DNA of 64,000 bases, from assembly GCA_029204225.1 (NCBI GenBank), contig CM055094.1:69599566-69663565 (forward strand), written 5' to 3'. Made by a program: the position numbers and the translations under genes. The DNA comes from Diphasiastrum complanatum. Taxonomy: Eukaryota; Streptophyta; Lycopodiopsida; Lycopodiales; Lycopodiaceae. Shown here one piece after another: positions 49,245-63,670 of this stretch (the stretch's first letter is position 1; each line of letters begins with the position of its first letter). A model generated the notes under the pieces. That model was given only the letters and a program-made list of their open reading frames with translations, did no database searches and was not told the origin of the DNA.

Positions 49245-49421
49245 CGCAAGTGGTTAGGGTAACGCGGCATCCAATCCCGAGGGCCGTCATAGTCACCCCA
49301 TACTCTCGGGTCAATGAGAATTTTTCAGGCTCTTAGAGGTACAACCGCTAGAAGGTGAATAACTGCTACTGATTGACTTCTCAGTTTTCTTGGTCTACAA
49401 AGAAATGTCAGGTAATGTATG
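49245..49421. other. 177-bp segment absent from copy 1
   Basis: Present between CGCCCTTA and CTAGTGAG here. In copy 1 the two flanks are directly joined (about 19280). No terminal repeats or target duplication were seen, so a deletion in copy 1 is more likely than an insertion here. The content is unrecognised. Confidence 0.7.
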
Positions 49422-49668
49422 CTAGTGAGATGAATGGCTACTCAAGTTCACTACTCAGCTTCTTCACCTGGAAATAAATGCTAGTGATGCTGATCTAAAT
49501 CTTGAGTAGGATCTAACCGGACCTTGGGAGATCCTAACTTAGAAACCACTCTAGTCTTAATAGGATCCAAACCTCTATGGGATGCTAGTAAGATTCGGAG
49601 GGATTCTAGAAGGGGGTCACGAGAGGCCCTCCTAAATCCATCCTACAAATTCAATCTACTATCTGTGA

Positions 49669-50562
49669 CAAGGCCAACTGTTATCTCTCAACATACTTTG
49701 GGAGTTTGGCTCCTGTGCCTATATGTGTCGTCATATTGTTAACTTCATCGATACTCTCAGACTGGGATTGGCATAATCGATCCTGACATATGGTTCTACA
49801 TGATCACGAGATGGGTTACTGAGAAACTCGAGGCACTTTTAATCGATTTGGGACATTGTTTTGATGTCGGATTTGGTTGCGTAGATGTGTCATATAGGCA
49901 AGATGTTGCTACAATGTTATCAAAACTTCTTAAAGACTCCTTTTGCATCATTGTGATCATCTTGAAAGTGATCTCATAGGGTATTATCATTACCAAAGGC
50001 ACGGTGGTGTAGGGGAGCTTTTGCCTTGTTTTATGCCTAAAGTCTCTAGCTATTCTATGCTACTTAAATGATAAAGAGACGAGGAAGCAAAGCTATGCTA
50101 GGGTCTTTCTAAAAACCCAAAATTCTATCTAAGTTTGGAGGTCGAGGTTGGTGAACAGAAGATCATATGGATAACTCTATATGTTCTTACACAAGTTTTT
50201 CCCAATTGATGTGGACTTTTATGTGATGATTAGATTTGGAGTTTTACGCGGTGCTTATTGGCTTCGTGAATAACAAACTTTACTACTTCATCGGCTTGAA
50301 ATATCCACCACCTCTGAATGCTACTCTTAAATAAGCAGCTGCACAATGCTAACAATGGGTCCACCAAGCCAGAAAAGGATCACGTAGTGAAATCTGTTAT
50401 TAGTGAAATGTTGGTTCAATTTCAGAATCTATTTAATTGTCACAACAACATGAAAGTAGTTTTGTCTAGTTCTTGCTCTATAGGACACGTGATAAAATAG
50501 GGAATGAAAGATGTAAGTTTTTGGTTCTCGGCATGCACGGGTCCTGTTCTTGGTGTGGATAC
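49669..50562. other. About 900-bp segment absent from copy 1
   Basis: Flanked by CTGTGA at 49663-49668 and again at 50563-50568; copy 1 has a single CTGTGA at this point. This fits either loss through the 6-bp repeat or an insertion with a 6-bp target duplication. The ends lack TG/CA or clear inverted repeats. No open frame of note. Confidence 0.75.
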
Positions 50563-50568
50563 CTGTGA

Positions 50569-51606
50569 AGTGAATATATGAGAGTGAATTTGACGATGAT
50601 GCCTCACTCGAGCTTTTGCTATAATTGTGTACTGATTGTTTGCACATTGATTGTTTACCTTTTGGCTTTAATTGTTCTTAATTACTTTGATGATTATGTT
50701 TTGCTGCGTGTGGAATAGTTGAAGGTGTAGTGTTGAAAAGAGGTCATGAGATGATAGGAAGCAATTCAAAATAGTCGAAGTAAATAGATGACTTCATCGA
50801 GCACAGCGGAATGAACCTTCTTTTCCTGTGCATGACTATGCCTATCAATATTGAACAAAAAGGTAGTGATAGAAATCACGTTCACCCTTTAGCAACTAGC
50901 TTTGAAATTGCTAGCAACTAAGTAATTACGTAGTCAAACATAAAGCATTGAAATATCAGACAATTATCAGCTACAAAGTATTACAAAGAGGAATACATAC
51001 TGACATATACTGAACGCAATAAGAAAAAGAAATTAGATTGTCAATTGCTTTATCCAGCTGGCTGTGATGTGCTAGCATTCATCCAGTTAGGACTTCTCTG
51101 AAATTCACTTACTAATAAATTAATGCAAATCAGTGGCTTTAATTCCAAGCAGAATGTTAATGGTCTCTCTGTAGAAATGAACTGTTTATCTCATAGTTCA
51201 CAATTTTCTCGAAAAATGCTACAAATGCGAAAGGCTTTACTAAAACTATTCTCTTAATATTTTAGGCACCCGACAAATGCGAAAAACCCGAAGTGTCCGA
51301 AGTCTTCGAAGTGGCCAAAGTATGTCGTTGTGGCCGAAGCAACAATAACCAGCTATGAACCATTTCCGAATAGTTCTACAGACTATGTGAAAACACGAAG
51401 AAAACTGTAGATCTGGATAATCAGTTGGACGAAGATTAAAAATCAATTAGTTGATTAGTAAGAGAATAATCCAAGACTTCCCCTCAGTCTAAATCCATGA
51501 ATTCCTTGACCTTCAAACTTAGTTCTGCACAAAAATTTATGTGTGCATCCAAGCTTAATGATTTGTTAAAAATATTTGTTGTCATATCTTGCATTCATCG
51601 ACAATC
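50569..51606. other. Intergenic, end of copy 2 and start of copy 3
   Basis: No gene. Holds the 9-bp CCGAAGT repeats at 51287-51322 and the sequence equivalent to positions 1-225. Upstream flank of the second germin-like gene. Confidence 0.5.
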
Positions 51607-53061
51607 TTACAAATTAACCACTTTTTCGAGTAATTTGCTTCTGACGTAGTGATACTTGATTTCAATGTGCTTACTCTTGGAATGAAACCTAGGGTTGGCC
51701 GATAAGGCAATGGCACTTTGATTATCACAAAATAAAATCGTCGAAGCATATTGATTTAGACCGATATATGAGAGTAAGTTCCTCAACAAAATTGCTACCT
51801 TTGTAGCTTGAGAGGCTAGGATATACTCTGATTCAGTGGAAGATAGAGTATCGATGATTGCTTGTGAGTGTTCCATGAAATAGGACCATTGTTGAGGAAG
51901 AATGTAAATCCAGAAGTGGATTTACAAGTATCTACATCTCCTTCCAAACTTGCATCTGTGTAACCATTGAGTAAATTGAGTGCGACTGCTCCATAACAAA
52001 TGCAAAAGTCCATAGTAGCTTAAAGCTATCTCAGAACTCTGACAAGATCTTTCCAATGTGTTATATCAGGGTAGGTCATGAAGTAAGTTAAGGAGCTTAC
52101 TAGAAAGACTATGTCTGGTCTTGTACAGATCAGGGCATGCATAAGAGATGCTATTATCGAATGGTAAGGATACTCATGCATCTACTCCTTTTCTTGGATT
52201 GTTTGAGGACTCTGGTCCTTCGACAATTTGAGACCTCATTCCATTGGTGAGAAAGCTAACTTGCAATTAACTAGAATATATCTGACTAACATATTGTAGA
52301 TGTACCTCTGTTGAGTAATATAAACCAACTTTTGATTTTTGTCTCTTTCGATTTGAATACCAAGGTAGAAATGAGCTTCGCCCAGATCAGTCATGTCGAA
52401 TTCGAAAGATAGCATTGTCTTAGCTTCTTTTATCAGATCGATATTGTTGTTGAAAATCAGTGTGTCATCCACATACAAAGTGATAATAATAAAAGACTGC
52501 TGCACTGTTTTGAAGTAAACATTGGAACCTGACGAGCTTGGTGTGTAGCTGTGATCAATAAGAAAAGTATTGATTCTTTGAAACCATGCTTGAGCAGATT
52601 GCTTCAAGCCATAAAGTGCTTTATGGAGTTTACACACATGATTGTGTTGACCTTCGATATTGTAACCTTCAGGTTGCACCATGTAAATGTCTTCTTTGAC
52701 AAATGCGTTAAGATATGTTGTCTATACATCCATTTGATGTATTTCCAAATCTATTGCAGCGGCAAATGATAGCAAAATTCTTATAGAACAATGCTTAACT
52801 ACTAGACTAAAATTCTTGGTATAATCGATGTAATGTATATGAGAGAATTCTTTGGCAACAAGTTGAGCTTTTCTTCTCTCAATGCTTCCGTTTGTCTTGT
52901 ATTTGATTTTGGATATCCATTTGAAAATCAACTACATTTCACTAGCAAGTAATTCACCAATTGTCCTTGTCTGGTTCTTGATAAGAGATGAATATTGTTT
53001 ATCCATAGCTTCTTTCCAAAGATCAGAATCGTGCTGACTGAGTGCTTCTTCAACAGTCGTA
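51607..53061 (-). pseudogene. Copia-A RT/RNase H remnant, copy 3
   Basis: Follows copy 1 far more closely than copy 2. RNase H reads CDNQSAIALSANPRFHSKSKHIE, the RT frame 52682-52236 is uninterrupted with LYVDDTLIF, and the shared TAG is at 52722-52724. R1 begins at about 53062. Confidence 0.88.
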
Positions 53062-53821
53062 AGGGTGGTATACGAACGCCCTTCCTAGGGCAGAATGGTG
53101 CAAGGAGGCATCTACTTCACTGCCATAATTTTTTTTTTCACTTTTTTTTTCAATGTTGTTTTTGCCGTAATTTGTTTTACACGCACCTTTCAGACGAAAG
53201 GTGCATGTAAAAAAAAGATAAATTTTTGTACGTGCACATTGTGACATCCGGAATGTGCATGTTTCATGTTTTTTTGCCATAAACATTTTACTACCACAGA
53301 TTCTGTTGTGGAAGGCAACACCATTCTCTTAATTGAAAAGTTAAAACTAAGATTACGTCTAGAAAAACATTGAGTTCTTTCTATAGTTTTTTAATTAAAC
53401 AAGAACATTGTGTATACCACAATGGCATTGTCACAAATTTACTCAATTATATATATGTGACTATGTTAGATTGGATCCTCGTAATTATCTATTTTCAAGT
53501 CCTAGTTGTCTTGGACCCATCAAAAATTGATTATTTTTCTTTTTCTACCTCAAGGATTGAACTCTAATTCAAAATGTGTGCATGAGTAAAGATATGATAA
53601 CAATATAAAAAAAACATATATAAAATGATTTTGTGAATGCAAATAAATAATCTTTATTTGATTATGGTTGGCTAAGTGATGATGTTGGTGTGTCATGTAG
53701 GTTGAGAGACTATCAATGCATGCAAAATAAAAAATTAAAAGTTGCAAATTTTTGCTATTGAGGCCTTGCATATGAAAGTGCATTTTAAGCATGGGCATGC
53801 ATGCAATCAAAAGAGAGAGAC
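53062..53821 (+). repeat. Repeat R1, forward copy 3
   Basis: The best preserved hairpins: GCACCTTTC-AGAC-GAAAGGTGC (9 bp perfect), TGCACATT/AATGTGCA (8 bp perfect), and CCACAG followed by a CTGTTGTGG arm. Followed by the LINE remnant, as in copy 1. Confidence 0.78.
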
Positions 53822-54119
53822 GTGAATTGTTTTTTTCTCTCGAAAATCCGATTTTAGATTATAGACTAGTTTGTACAAAAATGCATGTTAAAAGCATAAC
53901 TTAAAGAAGCCTAAGTTTATCAGCTTCTTTAAACAGGAATAGGGGAGAGATGACAAAATCACCAGTCCTAGATTCTCTACTATTAATATCTAACCATATG
54001 TTTTAAAAAGCAATGACTCTAATAACATTTACATCATCAAAAGTGATATCGACATTCAGTAGTACATCTCATGTGTGGCTGAATCTCCTAAATTTGACAT
54101 GAAAGTGAGCAATTAAGAG

Positions 54120-55660
<1,541 letters not shown>

Positions 55661-55670
55661 TAGCAATTAT

Positions 55671-56885
55671 TGAAGAAACCAAGAGTTTTTATCTTTCAAA
55701 GCCTTAGCATTTTTCCTTAGTTGTTCATTTGCTATTTTTCGCGACTATGCATCTTGAACTAGTTTCGCACAGTCTGCATTTTTGAACTGTTTTGTCGCAC
55801 AGTTCGCATTTTTGGGTCATGAGGAAGATTCATTCCTAGGTGTAAAACACTTAGAAAATAACTCTGGCAACTTTTCTCGACACTGTCGCATTTCTCGCAT
55901 TTTTGCGGAAAAGACGACATTGTCCCTAAAATGCCTTAGAAAGGTCTAGACCCTTAGAAAAAGGGACACTCACCATTAGAAAAGTGACATTTGCCTTAGA
56001 ACTATTTTTTGCCCTAATGTCGACTTTTTTTTGCCCTTCGGCTTTTTCGCCTTTTGGAAAAAAGCGACACCTGCCCTTAGAAATGCTTTTTGTTCTACTG
56101 TCATGTTTTTCGCCTACCCTTAAAAAGGGACACCTGTGCTTAGAACTGGTTTTTGTCTTAAGTCGGCTTTTTCGCCCTTCGAAAAAGCGACACTATCGCC
56201 AAATGCCTTAAAACCCTTTTTAGGCCTACCTTTGGCTTTTTCACCTTTTTGCGAGAAAGGCGACACTGAAAAAGCAAAGGTGCCCTCTAAATCCATAAGG
56301 TGTCTTTTTGGCAAAAAGAAAAGGTGCCCTTGAAAAAGTGACATTGCTCTTAAAGTCGCAAAAATGTCCTTTACCAAAAAAAAACAAAGGCCTGCAGCGT
56401 GAAGGCACTACGCAATGGACAAAAGGCAGATGATTCACAGAGGACAATGATAGAAAATTGGAATCAGTTTTGTTCAAGACTAATGCATTTTTTCTTATTA
56501 GATCTTTTAGACTTAATAAGATCCCTGGATTGATCACATAAAAGGATCAACGAAGGATACAGATATATGCAGACAGTCTAAGATAGCTCCAGAGTGAGTT
56601 TACAGATTAGTAGTAGCTAGTCATATTATTCGTGAGAAGAGAACATCTCTCTCGTGCCAACGCGCTGATCTGAGAATCAGACAGCACTGAAGAAAAAATA
56701 TTGTAAATTCAGTTCTGATAATAGAAGTGATCTTCTCAATGCTCTGTTTTTGTGATGTGTATAATCTGCAAAATTGAAATGCATGCTAGCAGTAGATAGA
56801 TTTTCGCTGTTGTTTTACTCAACATTATCTGCTACTTACAAGTTTGATTTTTTACAACAAACCGTCAGAAGCAATCTGGGGCTTG
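55671..56885 (+). mobile_element. LTR-like repeat B, left arm, copy 3
   Basis: Begins TGAAGAAACC; minisatellite at about 55935-56265. Runs to the same inner sequence as the other arms (AGAAGCAATCTGGGGCTTGG) and then switches at about 56885 to element E LTR sequence, so Copia-B has been lost. Confidence 0.6.
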
Positions 56886-59800
56886 GATTTCAATGTTCGG
56901 TAAAAGCGCCAGTTGAAAGGCTGCTTCAAACTTTTTGATTTGGCACATAGCTGAGGGTCATATCCAGGGTCAGTTCTCACGTTTCGGGCCTGGTGCGGTC
57001 TGCACGTAGGACAAATGAGGCAAAGTGTTGACTAGGTAGGTAAAAGCATGGTCTGTGCCTTCTGGAGTGCAGGGCGACATATTCGAACTGTACGGGTTAA
57101 CCATTAATACAGAGATGCTGCTCGAATTTGGGTGTAAAGCACGGGTTGTTAGCTATCGATGCGGGATAGCTGCCTATCGTTTAGCTATAAGGGCTATCGA
57201 CCAGATTTGGTGGGGCGTGACTGAGGCAATGTGCTGCTTAATGGATAGTTGGATGGGTGTTCTCTATGGGTTAATCCTGTGATCGATCTGTATGGGCAGG
57301 CCAAGCAAAGGTCCTTTGGCATGGCTATCTCAAAGGGGGACATTGTCTTTGTTACCAGTTAGTAAACCTGTCTGAGTGTCTTGCTTATATGTATTCGTGG
57401 TGAGTCTTAGTACTCGTGCTTTGCCTGGTTTGCATGATTGCTTGTGATTCAAGGAACTGATGGCTCGAGAAGGAATCTTTCTTTTGAAGGCTGATACCAT
57501 CAAACAAAGAGGACTACAAAATCAGTGGGGTGGATTTGCAGTTCAAGTACTCGCACGTGAACGACAACAAAATGACTCAATGTTTGCAAAGGATGGATGG
57601 CTATCCTATTTCTTGGGTTAGTTTCATTTGTGACAACGCCCACCAGATGCAAGCAGGAAGTCAAAAGTTGGAAAGGAAGGGGAGATCTTCTATGGAGCAG
57701 TTGGTCTCCATTTGGGACGGCCACCTTCGGAACTGAAACTCAATAAGCATGGGTGATATCCCATATCAGTTGGGTTTTTTCTCAAAGGGGAAAGACTAGG
57801 ATCCTCTTCAGAGATTGGCAACAAGTTGATCGAGCCATAATCCTAGCAGATGGGAAGCAAAGTCTTGGAAAGGCTTTTTGTCCGAAGAACTCTACTCTAA
57901 GTCCGATCAGTTGAAATTATAAGTGGAGGGGAACTATCACACACACCTCTCTCTTGGGGCAAATTTTGAATGAAAGTTGATCAGAACGGAGGATACCGGC
58001 GAACTTTGGACCTAATAAGTTGACAGGTTTTTGTTGTGGAAAGGAAATCTTGATATAGGCTTTCTCTGGACCAGCAATGATGAGGAGACATAATGAGTAC
58101 TCTAACTTGTGTTTCGTGTAAAGCAGCTGATCGATGAAGGAACTGTGAAAGTTGAGTCTTGCACGAGAGACTTGGTACTTCAAACAGACGCCAAGGGAAA
58201 GTTTGTATTGGAATCGGACTAGTGCAAACTTTGGGTGCATGTGTCTGATTCAAAGAGAGCTACTTGAAGCCAAGCTAGATGTACACTTCTTGTTTTGACT
58301 GTGAGGCAACTGACCAGTGATGAAATTGTGAAAGTCAAGTTTTGCACGACGGACATGGTACTTCAAACAAAAGCGAAGGAATAGTTCGTATGCGGATCAA
58401 ACTAGTGGGACCCCTTGGCTCTCCACGAGGTCAATGGTTACATTTGGGCTGATTCATAGACAACTACTTCAAGCTAAGTGAGAGGTGCATTTCAGAGTAC
58501 TCAATCTTTGCCTACCTTAAAGAGCCAAAAAGGAAAAGTATCAAGATCAGGCTGGGACAAGGAGAGAAATCAAGGTGCAAAAGCATCAAGGCACAAAGTG
58601 GACCATAAAGTGGGCAATCAAACGATAAATCCTTTGGCTTAGGGAGCCCTGACACCTATGCAGAACTGATCAAATCTGGAGCTCAGAGAGCTCAACACAA
58701 AGTGCATCAAGGACAAATCAAGAGCTCAAAGGAGTTCCAAAGTCAAAAGTTAGAAGCAACAGGGGCGAACATTTCACAGAAAGGCCTTTGTCACCAGTTA
58801 ATAAGGTTCTTGGGTTTTACGTAAGCGATATAAAATCTACGCTTTTCCTAGACAAGTGATATTTTCAAGTTATGTAATATTTCAATACAAAGAACTGAGC
58901 CTCTGACTTGTGGTGTGCTAGTTACCATGTTAATAAAATTGGCCAGTAAATTGAGTACTGTGCCAAGTAGCTTAAATGTATAGTTATCTTTAATTGGGAG
59001 ACACCTTTACTTTAATTTGACATCTGATGAGGACATCAAATTTTATAAAGGTGGGATGGATGTTGTAAAGCTACCTTTACAAGCTTTACTTCCAGTGCCC
59101 CTGGCGCCAGCATTGCTCCTGGCGCCACCGGCGACAGCGCCGCTCCCGGCGCCAAGTGTCCATGGCTGAAAAGCTTTGATCGGTTCTAGCGAAGTCCAGA
59201 GAGCTCAGATCGATGTAGGGAGAAAATCCTAGAGAGAGAAAATATGCTTTACCAGCCTGGGTAGAGTACTTGGTATGAGGAGAACCAATACTATAGGGGA
59301 GTGCGGGTTGCGACTCAGGGTGAGCTCCAACAAAGTCTCAGCCTCCCTTGTTGGAATGTTGTCCTGGCGCCCGCCTTAGCATCCCAGCGCCGCAAAGACT
59401 AGGGTCGGCCACACGCTTGAAATGTAACCTTCTTATAGATTTATTAATAAAGTGGGATTTTTCTCAAATTGACTCTGATTACCTTCTGGGTTTCAGTGTT
59501 CGGTTAAAGCACCAGTTGAAAGGCCGCTTAAAACTTTTTGATATGGCACATAGATGAGGGTATCCCGGGACACCAGCGGTATGCCCTCTGGAACATTCGG
59601 TCCGTGGTGCCAACGGTATGCTGTCAGGACCATTCGGTCTAGGAACTGGTTGTCTCCATATTTGTCGCGGCTTGTGGTTTTGAGTGTTCCTTGCATGAAT
59701 GTGAATGGGTTGAGCTCTTGGGGAACAGGATCTAACCTGTCGGCTGAGTTGGATGGCTTGCTTGGGTGGAAGTTACTTGTTTATGGCTGTCAAGTCTGGT

Positions 59801-60155
59801 GTGGTGCCAGGGTGGCTTCTAGCGCTCTTGACTAAGCTTTCAGTTGGATAAAGTCTGATGTAAGTCAGACCGCTTGCTTGAAATGGATGTTACTCATTTG
59901 TAACAAAGCTTCGAGTTGATTAAGGTTGATGTATGTCGGGCGGCTGGCTTGGAGGAAAGTCACCCACATCGGGACCCCCGATCTGGCATGGCGCCAGGTT
60001 GGATCTCAATGTTGGTTTCGGAACTTCAAGTTGCTTAAGTCTGATCGTGGTTGGCGAGTTGGCTGCTTGTGTGACAAGTGGGTTTGGACGGCAATAGTTG
60101 AAGGCTAGAAAGCTAAGTCGTGGTTCCCGACATTCTTTTGGATGCCAGCACTACA
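56886..60155 (+). mobile_element. Element E, 5'-truncated copy with internal deletion
   Basis: Starts within the 5' LTR (GGATTTCAATGTTCGG, equal to about 30825). After about 85 bp it jumps to internal sequence equal to about 31660, losing the LTR end and primer-binding site, and continues to a full 3' LTR. The GTAGG after the LTR (60156-60160) is the same target site as in copy 2, so this is the same insertion, later deleted, not a new one. The third GTGCT/AGCAC module is degraded and the fourth is interrupted. Confidence 0.87.
59061..60155 (+). repeat. Element E 3' LTR, copy 3
   Basis: 1095 bp, TGTTGTAAAG to CTACA; AATAAA near 59445; GTTGGTTAAG-type subrepeats near 59840-60035, partly mutated. 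Confidence 0.88.
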
Positions 60156-60803
60156 GTAGGTCAAATGGGTTTTTAGGGCATTTGGTGACAGTGTCGCTTT
60201 TTTTCGAAAGGAGAAAAAATCGACACAAGGCAGAAACCACTTTTTAAGGAAAGTGTCCTTCTTTTTAAGGGTAGACAAAAAAGTGCGAGTTAAGGGCATG
60301 AACCATTTCTAAAGGCGGTTGAAGCTTTCTCGAAAAAGTGGAAGTCGAAGGGAGAAAAGGCCGACTAAAGTGTAGAAAATAGTTCTAAGGCTAGTGCCCC
60401 ACCTTTAAGGGTAGATTTCCTCTTTTAAGGACAGTTGTAACTTTTTTTGAAAACCAAAAGAGCTGAAATGCAAAAACTCCGACTTTAGGTCAAAAAGCAG
60501 TTTTAAGGCAAACATCGCATTTCTGAGGGTGTGTCCCCTAAGCCATTTTAGGAGGTGTCTCCTTTTTCACAAAAATGCAAAAAATGCGACAGTGTTAGGA
60601 AAACCTCTCAGAATTATTTTCTAAGTGTTTAAGACCTAGGGATGAATTTTCCTCATGACCCAAAAACCGAACTGTGCGACAAAACAGTTCAAAAATGCAG
60701 ACTATGCGAAACTGGTTCAAAATGCACAGTTGTGAAAAACAACCAAGGAAAAACTAAGGAAAAATACTAAGGCTTTGAAAGATAGAAACATTTTGTTTCT
60801 TCA
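60156..60803 (-). mobile_element. LTR-B right arm, outer part, copy 3
   Basis: Matches 34877-35526, with the reversed minisatellite and the terminal TTTCTTCA. Its inner counterpart (29840-30246 in copy 2) is absent here because of the deletion. Confidence 0.7.
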
Positions 60804-61895
60804 CCTATTAGGTTATATGTTAGGGTTAGGTTATGACAAGTCCAGAGATGCCCTAAAACGTTCAGATCCAAGCTTGAAATGTATAAATGTATGATGGGAT
60901 CTCCATCCAAATATGAGAAAAAATAAAGTTTTTCCACTGAATCTATCAACATTGTCTTTTGGTGGCGAGTTCTAGCAATTAAATGTGAGCGATTTTATGC
61001 ATTAATTACTTGCTTTGGAAGGTACTTAAGTATTTTACAGGTCTGAGAAGCTTGTTGCACCTTACTTCAATGTATTTGATCAAATCTATGTGACTATTGT
61101 GGAGTTAAATGCCAAACTAGCTAGTTTTGGTACGTAGTCTTGATTCTAGCTCATAGAATGGATCTAGATCTTTGGTTTATGCATTCTCCATCACTTTTAG
61201 AATTGATTGGGATTGAATTTGCTCTAAAATTTTGTCAAGGAGGTCGTCATTCCACCAAATAAAAACAACGACAATATAAAATTTTTTTATTATAAGATCT
61301 GGATTTACTTAGAGACTCGAAGAATAGAGCAGTTCTGACATGTGTTGAATATCATCGTAGGTGTCGTAGACAACCATAAAGAAATGCGAAATGATTAGGC
61401 ATCTGTGACAACCATGCAAATCTCTGTTACTGGTATTCGTGACAATAGAGACAGAAGAGTGAGAGGTAATTAATCATTCAGCATGTATGCAACATGACAA
61501 AAAAAAATAGTAAATCTGTATAATAAGTGTTGTAGTAACAACGATCAGATCACAAGACAGTAGCACTGAGCATTTGATCCTACTTACAAAAATAAGTAAT
61601 TGCTATATTCATAATACTTTTAACTCTCTCTATGATCTCTAACTTTGAGGAGTCAGATAAAGAGTTTTCGATCTCTCTGATCAATGTTGTTCTCTGTCAT
61701 TGCCTTCTCTAATTGCTCATCTCCTTATATAGTTGTTTGATGACCTTGTGTTATTCTAGTTTTACAATTACAAGATCATTAACAGTTCTGTGATTGATCT
61801 GTAGATCGGTTATTCACTAGAGTGTGAAGACGTTGATAGGTCCTATACGAAGACCCGTGCAAATCTGCAGTATTTCACAAGTGACCGAACGCGAT
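60804..61895. other. Unannotated AT-rich region, copy 3
   Basis: Equivalent of 35527-36600; no recognisable feature. Has about 25 bp near 61335-61355 that copy 2 lacks. Confidence 0.4.
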
Positions 61896-62060
61896 GCTCT
61901 TGTGGTGTCTTTGCGGTCAGTTCCCTTCGTAAGTTGCAATTGCATGTGACTAAAGGCAATGCACTTGTAGTGCCTTTGCGGTCCGTTCCTCGTCCTAAGT
62001 TGTAACCACATGTGACCAAAGGCGATGCACTTGTTGTGCCTTGCGGTCCGTTTTTCGTGT
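61896..62060 (+). repeat. 66-bp minisatellite, about 2.5 units, copy 3
   Basis: Units start at 61896, 61961 and 62027, keeping the 65/66 spacing of copy 2. Confidence 0.8.
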
Positions 62061-63039
62061 GTTGAAGATTGTATGTAAAAATGCAAACTTTACAAGAAAC
62101 AAATTCTGCAAACTATTTGTAAGAGATTGATTCCCTTGAGTAAATCATAGGAAAGCTAGAGTGAGTAGGAGTATGATTAACTCCAACATACTTTGTCTAA
62201 TTTATCCATATTTTTTATCTTTGACAAGTTTTCTTGATTTCTTGTCTTTCCATGCTTATTTGATGTTCATGAATGGATTGCCTATTTTAATGCTAAGATT
62301 TGGCACATGACAAGGAACAACTACAAGAATGAATTTCAAACCCATATGAAATGGTAGAAACATCTAGCACTTGATCACTCCTGAATCTTCTATCACCATG
62401 AAAAGGGGTTGACAACCTCGATAACCCTTGCTAGAGATCCGAATTATAGATTATACGAGGAAAAGATGGTTCATAATTAAATTTGATACCTTCTTAATCA
62501 AATACCTTATCTTTATCCAAGAAGGATCCCCATTCCTATCCTGTTTGACCAAAATCATTTCCTATTGATGAGAGAGCTCTTTTGAGCATTGACTTAGGAG
62601 TCCTCCTTGCATGCCAAGAATAGTTTTTCAATGACTAAGATACTCTCATTTTCAAATATGAAGCATGCAAACTCAACACTGGGAGCTTCCACTCAAGTTC
62701 TATCTTCCTCACCTTCTTTTATTCCTTTTACTAATCAGCTTCAAGTTAAAACTTGAATATTCAATGAAACTAGTGAGAAACTAATTTGTTGATAATTTGC
62801 TATTTTTAGCATCGAAAGAAACTACTATAAACTAGTTTGTTAATGATTTGTTATTTTTAGCATATTTTGAAGTAGTTTGAACAAGAATTTTGATATAGAA
62901 AGTTAGTCCTTTAGAGAAATTGATCATGTGAGCAACTTTTGTTGGTGGACAATTGCATAATTTAAGATTGCTTAAAAGGGTGGGGGGGGACCTTGACTCT
63001 TCAACTTCAATGCTTTGCATATGTGGACGTTTCTGGCAT
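62061..63039. other. Unannotated region, copy 3
   Basis: Equivalent of 36780-37940 minus a deletion of about 200 bp near 63043. Poly-G run reduced to 8 G at about 62982-62989. No gene recognised. Confidence 0.4.
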
Positions 63040-63395
63040 TGCCTCTCTTTTTCTTGCATGCATGCCCACAATTCAGGCACCTTCATATTCAAGTCATCTA
63101 AAGCCAAAATTTGTGTTCATCTCTTTTTCTTTCATGCATCCCTTGTTCTCAACCTACAGGATGCATCAACGACATCAACAAAAAAAATAATCAAATAAAG
63201 AGTACATATTTGCATTCCGAAAGACCATTTCAATATTGTTTTCATATCTCTACTCTAGCACACACTTTGAATCACAGTTCAATTCTTGAGATAACAATAA
63301 AAAAAAATCTCATAGTTCCAAGACAACTAGAAATATGAAATAGCTACTTACATTATTTGTGGCAGTGCCTTTGTGATACACTACTGCATTCTTGT
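63040..63395 (-). repeat. Repeat R1, partial diverged inverted copy (copy 3)
   Basis: Same partial R1 as 37945-38311, with the CATGCATGCCCA, CAACCTACAGGATGCATC and CACACTTTGAATCA blocks. Confidence 0.62.
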
Positions 63396-63435
63396 TGATG
63401 AGATTTCATAATTTACGATATGTGTTTCATGTTCT

Positions 63436-63670
63436 ATGATTCATGCAATGTTTATGAGTTTATTAGGTTTAGTAATCTTTGATTCTCCATATGTTTTAAG
63501 AGTCACATCAAGAGTAGTTCACACAATTTATGTTGATAATAACAATTTTTTTAACATAACATTGTTAAACATGCAGGTATTTTTCCAACCGGATCAACCA
63601 AACAACAAGTGGTGGTATGTTGTTCAAGTTAAGCCACGCAAAAGACAAGTACTTGAAAATGTATATATTG
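63436..63670 (+). pseudogene. CACTA-like DUF4216 fragment, cut at 63670, copy 3
   Basis: QVFFQPDQPNNKWWYVVQVKPRK from 63577, after the same ATGCAG possible splice site, up to ENVYIV. Then the sequence departs abruptly from copy 2, and the acidic tail is absent. Confidence 0.58.

Noticed and set aside
49246-49290. tRNA- or SINE-like A/B box sequence
   Set aside because: The A-box-like and B-box-like matches are about 14 bp apart, far too close for a tRNA, and no cloverleaf can be drawn.
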